Below, in pieces: positions 1 through 12,000 of a stretch of DNA of 64,000 bases. The position numbers and the translations under genes are program-made. The notes under the pieces were generated by a model. That model was not told the DNA's origin. It saw only the letters and a program-made list of their open reading frames with translations, and did not search any database. Within the stretch, counting starts at the first letter, position 1, and each line of letters starts with the position of its first letter. Origin of the DNA: Melitaea cinxia (Eukaryota; Arthropoda; Insecta; Lepidoptera; Nymphalidae); contig NC_059396.1 in assembly GCF_905220565.1 (NCBI RefSeq), positions 6,173,206 through 6,237,205 on the forward strand, read 5' to 3'.

Positions 1-68
1 GTTTAATAGTTTTATGATGCCGGTGACATTATTTATTACATTTTACTTTAATTTCGTGATATAAAAAT

Positions 69-3000
69 ATGCCACCTAAATCAAAAGAAACAGCAACAAA
101 AAAACCTCTACCTCAACTCTTAAGACCCAGTATTAGTAATTCAAGTCTAAATTTCGTTCCAGATGATGTTATAGAAGGTAGGACACATAAATAAAAATTA
201 TTATTTGCCTATTTGATCGGTGCTTTTGGTGATATTGATAAACTACAACTTAACTACAATATTTTCGTCTCTCTTACTGTCTTTACTTTCTGAGGCAAAA
301 TTATTTCTATACCTTTCAACGACAATCACGTCGCTTTCTTCATCATCACTAAGGAAGAAACCCATGTTATTGTGTAATTTCTACTTAGCGCAGCTAATTA
401 ATAAATGTAGTTATGAAATACAACATAGTACTTAATTGATATAAAATGCATTAATATATTATAACACGGATAATTACATAATTAATTCGCGATTGTTATT
501 AATACTACGAAAATGTTAATATGTTTCATAGGAATAATTAGCAAATGACGACATGTGTCACCTGGTGTTCAGTGATTAACGCATCATTATAATTATACTT
601 ACAGCACGAAAATGCATTGCTAATTAAAATAAGATTTGTTGGTTTATTGAAGTTAACGGTTGTAAAGCCATAGGTAGCTGATGTAGCTTCTTGCATTTTT
701 GTGAAAGTGTTCTTCTCATCTAAAAACATAAGCGTCCTTTTTAAAGGTTTTCAAGAAAGAATAGAAACGGGAATAATTTGGACTTTTGCGGAAGAAGCCG
801 CTAGATATCATAAACAAAAATTTTATTTAAAAAAAGTCAAATTTTCTGAAGGTCTTCAAAATAGAATAAAAAAGAGTATTCTTAACGGCTTTCTTGATGA
901 AAAATCTAAATTCACCCTCAGTGAACAATGGGAAATACTGTTATCAATGTGTTTATGGGATAATGAAAAATTTTCAAATGAAGAGGCAAAAAACTGTTTT
1001 AACATTAACAATTCAATAACTGATAACATAATTGAAATGATAAAAATTGCTGTTCAAAAAAATGATCGGGATTTGCTAAAAATGAATTTGAAAATGGTTC
1101 TTACTCTGAGAGTGAATGATTGTGAGGTAACTCTATCTTAGTATTTTCATAATTACTTTATTATGACAGTATTAGATTAACTTAAAATATCTTATTGGTA
1201 CTAATATTATACCTAAGTAGTTATGTTATATTAATTCGGCTTTAACTTTAAAAGCATCCAAAAAACTTGGGTTGTACATAAAATAAGCAATTCTTAGTCA
1301 GCTGCACTATTTTCAAAAGTGCTATGTTTATGCATTGCAATTGCAAATTAGCAGTAAGAATTTAGTGAAGCAATTCGCAGTAAGCAAGGGGATGATAATA
1401 CTAAACAAATAGAAAAATCAAAACGTGTTTTAGTATGCGTAAATATATCTATTAATAGCATAGAGAAGGAAAGTGTATCAGATAGAACATCAACGCGTTT
1501 TTATTATTGTTAAATTACTATTTATAAACTTACACCACGTGATTATGCATAATACTTTATTTGGCTCTTCTAGACTTAATAATATTTATTATGCTCGTTT
1601 TTAGATGACGGAATTGGATGACTCTTTAAAGGAATTTCAAAACTTGTCAACTTTAAATCTTTGTGGAAATCATATAGCTGAATTTGACCCACACGTCCTT
1701 CCGCGAGGATTAATAATATTAGAACTGCAAAATAATCGTATTAGCAATCTGGACATATTTGTTGAAAAATTACCATCTAATTTGATTTGTTTGGGACTCG
1801 CCAGGAATCTACTGTACAATGGTTTATTGCTTTTGGATGCATCAAATATTAATTTAAATAGATAAATACATATATAACTGAAGATGAAATACCCAAAATT
1901 ACTAATTTCGTCTATCGACTCTACATTCAACACAAAAATGTGTTAACTACAAAAATTTAGTTTTGATTGAGAATTCATGTCACTAATTTGTCTCGGCCGT
2001 ATAGTACAATTAAATAATTTCTTTATAATTTATTAATTTTAGATAGTATTAATGGGCTATCAAGACTATCACACAATATTACGATTTTGGATTTATCTGA
2101 CAACGACATCTATGATTTAGAAGCGGTACTAACACCTTTGGCTGTACTACCAGATCTGATAGCGTTACAACTTGCAGGCAACCCTTGCGCGGTGTGTTTT
2201 ATATTTTATTGCTCGCATGTACATATTCTGTAAGTTAAATGTAGATGGCGCTGTAAAAGATTATCATTATCAATAAGAGCTGTACTATTAATTTCGTTTA
2301 TAATACATAATTATTATAGAGGTCATTATAAATAAAAATTAAATTTACTAAACTAATATATTCTATTTCCAATGTCATAAGAAATTACATATGATTAGGG
2401 TTTATTCGTTATCAAGAAACTTATAAAACATATTTCTATGTTTTGATATTTTTGTTATTTTATTTAACATATCTAATTTTTCAACTGTATTACACATCAT
2501 AATTATTAGGAACATACATATTTTTACAAATTCGCTATTTAGGTAATTAATATTCAATTTTTAAACTTATTATATTTTTTATACAAAAAACCTATGATCC
2601 AATATCTTTTAAATATTCTAAAAGTAAATTAAGCTCCACCTACTTAACAAAACAACTGAGTTTAATAAAACAAAAAAAGACCATTTAACATATATGCCAA
2701 TAATATGCCATAACACAAAATATCGTGTCTCTACCGCTCTACCGCATTCACAGTATCCAACAGTTTAAAGAAATAACTCAAATATAAACTCACACTATAT
2801 TTGAATTGGTAATGATTGATTACTTTCTGACGTGCGATGTATTCTAAGAAATGTTGTAAAAATGGTTACATTCTTAATAATAATATATTTTGCTTCATTC
2901 GCAACGAAAATATTTCTTTGCTATTTTTTAACACTTTTGATTTTAGAAATAAAAATAATAATAGCAAGTCAAATTAAGTTAAAAATAATATATAAAATAA

Positions 3001-6000
3001 CATAATCAAAATATATAAATTAATATAATCAAAATGTCATAAAATTTAATATATAACATCAAAAATAAATGAATATAAATAATTAAACGTCTGGAACTAC
3101 AATAATAGTATTTAAAATTTCTATTAGGTGTGTGCAGCTTACGCCCGTACAGTACTGACGAGGCTTCCTCAGCTACAATGGCTGGACTGCCGAGAAATTC
3201 TTCCTACTGATAAACCGTCAGAACCTTTTGAACCACACGCTGATGATTTAAGATCCGCATACTTTACTTTTACTGTCTTCCGAATAATGTCTGTTCCTCA
3301 ACCTCCCAAGCCTGACAAGGTATATAATCACTAACGTTACTATTATAAAATGAATTTAATTGATTTTTAGATTTTTTTTTAAATATATGAAAATGCTAGT
3401 TTTTAGCTAGTATCTAGTACAAATTCGAAATATTTATATATGTTACTAGCTGACCTGGCGAACTTCGTATCACCTTATTTTTTTCTGAAATATAATAATA
3501 ACCTAATATATCAAATTAAAATATAGCCTATCTTTTAAGTTGGATCAAACTGCACACGGTGTTCAAATTTGATTAAAATCGGTTAAGTAGTTTAGGAGTC
3601 CATTGAGGACAAACATTGTGACACGAGATTTATATATATTAAGATTTTAAACTTATACCATGACACGTATATATTTTTTAAATTTATATCATACTATTGC
3701 TGCAAACTGCATGATTTAGGACAAAGTATGATCTACATGTTATGTTACAAGCATGTATACAATCCGAATTAAGTCGTTTAAAATTCTTCTTAACATAATG
3801 AGAAATGATTCACTCTGTAGAATATTTACAGTCTGTCACAAAAATAGAGTAATATTATTAATATTAATTAATTACACTTTCTTTGAACAGAATTTTTCAC
3901 TAAATAAGCTAAACAAAGTAGTCCCTACAATAGTGTTAAACTTATCTGACTTGTCACATTTTACGAAAACGATTTACTTTTACGTACATATTATATGTAT
4001 GTTTTTTAATTAATGAATAAATGACTCGTGTTCAACGATCCTAAGTAGGAATTATTGATGTTTCTGGGGTCCGGAAGAACACACAATACGAAAAAAAAAC
4101 GCTCGAACGGTAAACATATATATAGCCTATACAAATGTTTGCCGTGTGTGAGAATCGAATCCACGATCGACATCACAACAACCAGTGCTGTGACCGCCGT
4201 GCTAATGCGTTTTCAAATTATATATATAACTATACACTAAGTATATTTAAAATCATTCAAGGGTGCGACAACAACTTTTCATGTGGAATTGGAACTACCT
4301 CTGCTGGATTCGACAAGACGAAAGTTTTTGATGTTTCGTAACAACGATTCGCTTATTGAAATGCTACCCCCACCAGAAGATGAAGAATGGCCGTCGACAA
4401 AAGTGTCTCCTTCATTTGCAGAAAGTAAAATAGGCTTAGGTAAATTTGTTGTAATGTGAATGATTTACACATGTGGTACATCATCCTAATTATAAAAATA
4501 GTTTTTGACCACAGCGTTGTTACTTCTAATGTAATAAACTAATCTCAATATTAGGTTAATATTTTGCAAATAGCATTTACAACAAAATTAAGATAAGATT
4601 GATAATACCGAAAATTTACACATCTGAACATTTACGTATAATGTGAAAATATTACAAGGGTCTCAATATAATAAAAGGGACTTCACTATACACACTGCTA
4701 AAATAATTAAATAGCAATCTATCTAGCTGTCTGTTGAATACGCATCACCCCTAAATATTATATATTATGTCTCTATATGTAATTTGAAATAAGGTATAAT
4801 TATTATTCGTAATGCTGGCTATCACAAGTAATATGTGACTAAATTTACTAATTAAATAAAAAAATTATAGCAGGTATAAAAATAGTATAGTGTTAAGAGT
4901 AATTAGTCATTTTTGCTAAACTTTCTACCATCTATAAGTTTCTCCATAGATTATATACGTAATTCCTATTCAATATTCTTTCAACTTATTAATAAATTTA
5001 TTGCATAAATTTAGTTTTTATTTTCATTCTAGAAGCTTCAGGGTTGCAGACTTCAAGCACATATCACGAATCGGATATCTACAATCACTTAGTAGCAAAG
5101 AATTCTCGTGAAATCTTTCACTTTACGGTATTCGAGAGTAATCGTGTTCAGTGGAACAAAATCATGAATTTCCAAGAACCAACCATTAAAATATTTTGTC
5201 CGAATCTTTTCTCACTGAGAGATACTTTCCGCACAATTATTACAGTTCGACTTGTGTACACAGTGGTGAGTATTATTTTAATCTATCTTGATATTCACTT
5301 CACTGCACTTCAGCTTAATACAGTCCACTGCAGGGCCTCCACAAGTTCGCGCTAAAAATGGCGTGAACTCATATGTTTTGCTCATAGTTCCCACGCTGGG
5401 TAGGCGGGTTGGTGTCCGCAGGGCTGGCTTTGTCGCACCGAAGACGCTGCTGCCCGTCTTGATTATTATATTACACTAAATATAATTATGTATCTCCTGA
5501 GTTTCGGATACCTTAGGTTTTCTCTATCAAAGTGGCCTCTTTAATACGTACGTAAGTTTAATGTGGTTGATACATATGTAATAAGACATGTATTTACTCG
5601 TATGTACGCTTTAAGTAATAGAGATGTGTTAGTAATTAAAAATAACAAAATTACATCAATCTTTTCTTACCAACTTTTCTGTTTATAATATTCATAATAA
5701 TACATATCATTTACTAATCAGTTATGATTTGAAACTTACAAATGGAGTCACAAAGTACTGAGAGTTCCATAAAAGTCGTACTCCAGCAAAAATTGATTGA
5801 TCAAATTGATACACGCAATTGTTACATTAATCTTCGTAAATCAAACGTGACTCAAAAGTTTACTTGAAATAATGTTTATAATTTCAGCTTAATATCCCTC
5901 AGTGTATCAAGACTTCAGTTCAAGCCTAATACTTTTGAGTAGATAGACACGCTAAGTCTAAACTTGCGCATAACACAATAGATTTAATATAAATTTAAGC

Positions 6001-7650
6001 ATTTCATAATCCACTAAATTATTATTCATCAATAATTCAATATTATATTCATCATTCACGACGTTATTTATAAAGAAATATTCAGTTGTTTTTGTGTCCT
6101 CTTCCATTTGAAACCTAGTTAAATTCTAACAAAACAATAACACAATAAACAATCTTGTTTAACAAGGTTAATAATTATTTTCTCAGTCAGATTTATAGAA
6201 CTATAAATCCTCTATCTTGTTCGAATTTTCATAAAGATAATTTAAAATCGATAATACGACTTCTAAAACTAAGTTATGTATTATTTTCTTGATAATGCAT
6301 TAATCGAAGCTATCGTGACCGGTTATCCTATTTGTCCCTATTTTTACTTTTTGTTTCGCTAGAGAATTAGTATAAAATTGGATCACTTGAATTATTTTTA
6401 GCACAGTAATTGGGTAACTTTTATTTTAACTTATAAGTAACCTACACACGTAAACTTTACTCCATTTTACGAACCCTGTGGCGTTAGACATCACACCGTC
6501 CTCGATGAATAAGTAATTTTAAATGAATAATAGAAATGAGGAAGGAAAGGTCAAAGTGACAAGTTAAGAAAAGCAAAGTAGATCAGAAAAGATAAGATAG
6601 CGCAAGAGGAATCTAAAACAGTTTAAAACTTCTTTTTTTGTTGTATAAAACTTAAAATCGATCTCATTCAGTATATAATATCCTTTTCTATTTATCGTGT
6701 AATTAAAACCCGCCAACCCGCATTGGAGCATCGTGGTGGATTAAGCTCTGATCATTCTCTTATATAGGAAAAGAGGCCTATGCCCAGCAGTGGGATATTA
6801 CAGGCTGAAGCGTGTAATTAAATGTGATTTTTTTAGTTATACAATTTACTCTTCATATCTTGATTTGTTAAAAAGTAATTTACTATCAGACGGTGCTAAG
6901 TAAGCAAAGCAAGTCAGATAAGAAAAGCGCCCACTCGTTGAAGCAGCCAGGAGAACAGCGCGTTACCCTAGCGTCTATTAGATGCCCACTTAGGAGACCA
7001 GACTGGAGCCAGCCCTCGCAACACTTCCACTGGGACAACTCGCTAGCAACCGACGAGGCCATCCATTGGGGAGATGGGGACTTGTCTGTAAGTTTTTTTT
7101 TTATTTGTCTTTAGTAGTGCTATCAACTAAAATCAAATTTTAAACACATTTGTCGTAAATTATCCTTCACTATAAAGTTATATTGTTCGGTCATAAGGCA
7201 AGTCAAACGTGTTCCTAATCGTACAGCAAACGGACTTTGTAATCAACCCTTATAACAACTGTCTTAAATATTTCCAATGCATACCTTTTATATATAAATC
7301 TCTGTACTATGTACTTCCCCAAGATAAATTATTTCCATGTCTAATGTTATCGCAATTCCCAGACGTTTGATGTCAAAGGGTAAAATAAAAACAGACTCAC
7401 ATTTATAAAATTACTCCAGATTACTTAACATTAAGTTAAAGAATTACAACTACTTAATTTTTAGTTTTTTGGCTTTATAATTGCTTTAGTTTATGATTTT
7501 AAAAATACATTTCAGGTATTACAATATACTCTAGCGCCCGTTAAAACGCCGAAAGGAAAACAGGATGCAGATCCGGGTGCGACGAAACAGTTTCCTCCAG
7601 AAAATTTAACCTGTCACTTTGGATTTGGAATAGATACACTACGCATTTGA
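69..7650 (+). CDS. LRRC43: Leucine-rich repeat protein, LRRC43-like (9 exons, 609 aa)
   Basis: Exons 69-177, 708-1126, 1605-1821, 2043-2191, 3128-3319, 4262-4439, 5033-5265, 6890-7087 and 7516-7650 join in phase through GT-AG introns into 609 codons ending in TGA. The protein opens MPPKSKETATKK. A leucine-rich repeat block runs from about residue 175 to 300, with units such as LSTLNLCGNHIAEF, LIILELQNNRISNL, ITILDLSDNDIYDL and LIALQLAGNPCA. A cap-like 'TRLPQLQWLDCREI' follows. The C-terminal half (LRSAYFTFTVFRIM, FHVELELPLLDS, REIFHFTVFE) is not LRR and reads as beta-rich. LRR order, length (human LRRC43 is about 650 aa) and the post-LRR region suggest LRRC43, a poorly characterised protein that I associate with ciliated or testis tissue from general knowledge. 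The ATG at 69 is the first one; there may be untranslated exons to the left. Frame and exons are firm; the family name is less so. Confidence 0.75.
3446..3644 (-). mobile_element. Short non-autonomous Helitron (199 bp)
   Basis: Read on the - strand, it starts TCTTAATATATATAAATCTC at 3644 and ends GCCAGGTCAGCTAG at 3446. It is flanked by A on the 5' side and T on the 3' side, the A^T insertion rule of Helitrons with TC and CTAG termini. It lies in intron 5 of the LRR gene. It belongs to the same family as the copy at 47586-47903. Confidence 0.65.
4120..4212 (-). mobile_element. tRNA-derived SINE fragment
   Basis: The - strand contains GTGGATTCGATTCTCACACA, a Pol III B-box context, preceded by an A-box-like stretch (CGCATTAGCACGGCGGTCAC). 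It ends about 50 bp before the exon 6 acceptor of the LRR gene. Confidence 0.6.
5305..5465 (+). repeat. Interspersed repeat family A, truncated copy
   Basis: It shares 'CCTCCACAAGTTCG', 'GGCGTGAACTCATATGTTTT' and 'CACCGAAGACGCTGCTGCCC' with copies at 14155-14477 and 30445-30785. The longer copies begin with a TCATCATCAT microsatellite, which suggests the 3' tail of an element on the - strand. The class is not determined. It lies just after exon 7 of the LRR gene. Confidence 0.7.
6710..6812 (+). mobile_element. Lepidopteran SINE 3' tail
   Basis: It contains 'CGCCAACCCGCATTGGAGCA', 'AGAGGCCTATGCCCAGCAG' and 'GGGATATTACAGGCTGAAGC', the conserved tail of a very common lepidopteran tRNA-derived SINE family. 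The promoter head is absent. It lies in intron 7 of the LRR gene. Confidence 0.75.
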
Positions 7651-9082
7651 TTTTTTTTATAATGATGAAAACTTACGTGTATTTGTATAAACAACTCTAT
7701 CTCAAGAAATAGATGTTTTTTTTTGAAAGATTATTATTTTGTTTTTGGTTGAAACTATTACAAGTATTCAACATTATCTGTCCGATCGTTTTAAAATCAA
7801 TCGCCGTTCTATTTTATGAAGTTATGTGAACAACATACTTCAATATATGTCGGTTCGAAATTTAGTATTCTGTTTGCTCAATTATATTATAATAACCTTA
7901 ACCTAATTTTGCAGCATCAACTGAATTCTGTCAGATACTTACCATTTTAGTGAAGTTGCATCGTATTTCTGACTATTTATATGAAAAGCTTACAAGTGGC
8001 GATCAGCCTGTTCATTTTACTACTGATCGCCAGCTAAACTTATTATGAATTACTACTTCATAATAACTAGTGAAATTTTCTAGTCCTATTCCAATCGTTT
8101 AATCAACATGAAATTACAAAATACTGACTTATTTTAATGAAAAGTATTTGTTTTCTATTTTAAATACTTCTGTTTAACTTGCAATGTATGTAAGTATGGA
8201 TGTTTGTTAGGTTAAGCTTGCTACTCAGTTTTGAAGCACATATCTTTAATAGATTAAGCTGAAATTTTGTATACACGTTTAGTGTGGATAACAATGCAAA
8301 CTTAGCTATGTGACGTCATTATAAATCTAACATGGTGTTCACACCCAAGATGGTGGAGTAGTTATTTTTTATGTTCTCCTATGTGAGTATCAAATGAAAA
8401 TGCTTGCTGAGAATAACTATGTAACTTTAAATCTAATATGGCAGACATTTGAAGATGGCGGACTGGTTACTTTTAATGCACTCCTACAATATGGGTATCA
8501 ATTGAAAGGATTTATTAAGAATATCAGACTGAGAAACCTGCCGAGCGATAACAAAACAATAAAAAATAAATTAAAAGTAAACAACTTCTGAACAAGCTTT
8601 TATTTAAAGTTCTCTAAAAAGAATAAAATTAACTTTTCCTTTAAAACTTTTACTATCAACATGTGAAATCATACACAATTTGTATGATATAAAAACTTGT
8701 CGCGAGATTTACATACCTATGTAGATAAACAAGGAAAATAAATAAGTTGATCTGATTGATTTTAATTTTTAAATTTTTTAATTAAGTAAGTAAAAGTACT
8801 TTAATTTATTTATTTACTCTTAGTTTTTGTAACAACAATGTGAAAACGTATATTACGTTTTATTTATATTAATTAATGTAGTATAATTATAATCCTGCTC
8901 TTAAATTGTACGAAGGGAACTAAGGTTCGAAGCTGTTCGACAATCAACTGCATATAAGTTCACAGACAACTCAAATTTATAGTTTGAATAGTTATTTTAA
9001 ATAGATAAGTGGGCATATCCTCAATTCAAACAATCGGTCAGATGATATTATATAGTAGTGGTCACAGCTTATTTGACTGCGA
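7651..9082. repeat. Intergenic spacer with an internally duplicated block (8310-8520)
   Basis: This spacer separates the LRR gene from the SLC6 gene. At about 8310-8410 and 8415-8520 the same sentence-like block occurs twice with divergence: 'ATAAATCTAACATGG', 'AAGATGGTGGAGTAG' and 'TCCTATGTGAGTATCAA' against 'TTAAATCTAATATGG', 'AAGATGGCGGACTGG' and 'TCCTACAATATGGGTATCAA'. It is probably a repeat with a roughly 105 bp internal period. Nothing else is recognised here. Confidence 0.5.
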
Positions 9083-12000
9083 ATGGCGGGAAGACCGCAC
9101 GAACGCTGGGACAGCCAACTCGAGTACTTGCTCTCATGTCTCGGGTACGCCGTCGGTATCGGGAACCTCTGGAGGTTTCCGTATCTATGTTATAGAAATG
9201 GAGGAGGTAAATCACATGTAAACTTTTTTAATACAACTAAACGAGTTTTTTTTTTACAAAAGTCCATATCATACTCTACCGTTAATTCTAATTGTTTACG
9301 TACGTATCTGAAACTTTAATAACAATAAGTCTGTAATTATTTATTTAACTTTATATGTTAATTTAAAATGTACGTAGTATTAATAATTTACGATTATAAA
9401 TTTTCAGGCGCATTCCTTATTCCATATTTACTGACTCTCGTGACATGTGGCATTCCGCTCGTTTATTTAGAGACATTTCTGGGGCAATTTGCGAGTGCAG
9501 GATGCATTTCAGTTTTCAACATAAATCCCCTGTTCAAAGGTAAGTACGTAATTAACTGTTTATTTATTTATTTTTCTATCTTTTTATACAACTAGGTTTG
9601 CATACAAGCGTACAACTCACCTGATGGTAAGCAACTACCGTAGCTTATAGACCTCCTACACCACCAGAAGCATTGCAAGCGCGTGGCCTACCCTATATAT
9701 ACCCTTTAGGAGCTCTAGTCACCTTAATCACCAACAGGAACACAACACTACTTGAAAATAGTATTATTTAGCTGTGATTATCTGTGAGGCGAGATACTAC
9801 CCCAGTCGGGCTGCTCCATGTTTTGAGCAGGAAATTTCCTGCTGTGCCCTACCTCAGTTAATACAGCTTTAATACAGGTCTCAGAAAGTACATGTATTAA
9901 GCCATCTATTTCTTTACTATTTATATTTTGTAACACGGACTCTATTGAGGTATCACTAATTATGATTTCCGAAATGATATTTAACTTTTCTCTATAACAG
10001 CTATTTTGAAAAAGCGACAAGCGCAAATTTTCCACAAAAGTAAACAAAACTGGTCATCCTGTTTTTCAATTTAGGTTGACTTATGTTCTTGCACAAAAAT
10101 AAAATAATTGGGCCAGCATGAGTAGGTCAACTCATTTCGAATATTTTTTTCTTTGAACTTGCTACTGGTACTTTAAGGAGTGCAGGTTTCAACTAAATAT
10201 GTAATGGGAAATCTAATAATATAATCTAATAAATATACTAAAATATAAAGTATGTAAATAGATTTTGAATTTTTCGGTTACATAATTCTTATTTTATTTC
10301 ACAATTCACAGGAGCAGGCTACGCTGCAGTAATATTGAACGTAATAGCTATAACATATTTTGCATCGATTATGTCTTACCCAATATTATACATATACCAT
10401 TCATTCAGTTCACCTCTACCTTGGCAGAGCTGTGGTAACTATTGGAATACCGAGAAATGTGTGGAGGTAAAATTATGATAACATAAACAATATATGTTTA
10501 TATGCGATTGCAATGTTATTCTATTCGTTACACAATTTCAGATCACTGGAAATTATACTTTCATAGGAAATGGATCCGTTACTACGCCTGAGAATGAATT
10601 CTTTCAGTATGCTTTTTAATGGTTTTTAACACGATGTTTTATTAAATTAACACAATAAAAATTAATTTTAATAAACGATCTAATTTCAATGTAGCATACT
10701 CTTGCAAATTTTATAATTTTCATAAAATTTTCAGTAGCAAAAATTTAATACAAAAGTAATATATCATCAGTTATAAATTTGCAGTATACGTCTTTTGCGT
10801 ATGTCATCCGATATCACACACATTGGTGGTATAGTTTGGCCAATATTTTGGTGTAACGTAATCTGCTGGATACTAGTATACCTTTGTATTTGTAATGGAG
10901 TTAAAAGCGTAGGAAAGGTGAGTTTTACAAGCGGAGATTTTTACTACAAAAATGCCAAAGCAACATTATTTTTCTGAAAGTGGACTTCTTGAAATTGTAT
11001 TTATGTTCACAGATCGTGTACTTCACTGTTTTGTTTCCATATGTCGTACTATGCGCTTTATTCATTCGTGGAATTACGTTACCAGGCGCTTGGCAAGGCA
11101 TACAGTACTTCATTCTTCCAGATTGGAACCAATTGACGAAACCGAAGGTATTTTAAATCATCGGTCATTCGTCTTAAACTAGAATTTCTACAACACTAGA
11201 ATTTTCAAATAAGTACGTTTAAAATTGTCACAAGTTTAACGATATTTCTAAGAAAAAATTTGTTCTGAAATTGTCAGCAAATCGTAGTTGTATTTTACAT
11301 GTAGGAGAATAGAATTGTATTTAGTTTAATCCATTTCTATATTTGTAATCTTATAAATCTTTATATAGCACTATTAATTATTACACTTATGTCACTAAAG
11401 GTTTGGGCTGATGCAGCTACTCAGATTTTCTACTCCCTCGGTCCCGGTTGGGGCGGACTCGTCAGCATGGCGAGCTTTAACAGATTTCACTATGACAATC
11501 TACGGTTCGTTTTAATATTACAAACATTTTAAAATACGTAGTTATACCTTATTTTTACAAATTTATGTTATTTTTAGGTCTTCTATCATAATTCCACTCG
11601 TGAATAGCGGGACTAGTATCTGGGCGGGATTGGTCGTATTTTCTGTTCTTGGGTTTGCCGCAGAACGTGCAGGAGTCCCAGTAGGGAACGTGGCCTCCGC
11701 TGGCCCTGGACTGGCATTCGTCACATATCCCACGGCTGTGTCCATGATGCCAGCACCTAACTTCTGGGCTATAACATTCTTTGTTATGCTTTTTTTTCTT
11801 GGTGTTGACACTATGGTAAGTATGTAATCCAAAATTTTTCATGTTTTTTTTACATGCCACCTTATATTTATTTATTTTTTGTTTTTCGTTTAATGAAAAA
11901 TAAAAAGAATGTAATGCGTGTATTTTATTATGATAGCTAATAACCAATACACACGTATATGATTTTCGCAAATCATCGTAGTTCACCTTTTTACAATAAT

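Noticed and set aside
11555..11986. 143-codon - strand frame opposite SLC6 exon 8
   Set aside because: It is the mirror of a conserved transporter exon; the + strand protein explains the open frame.
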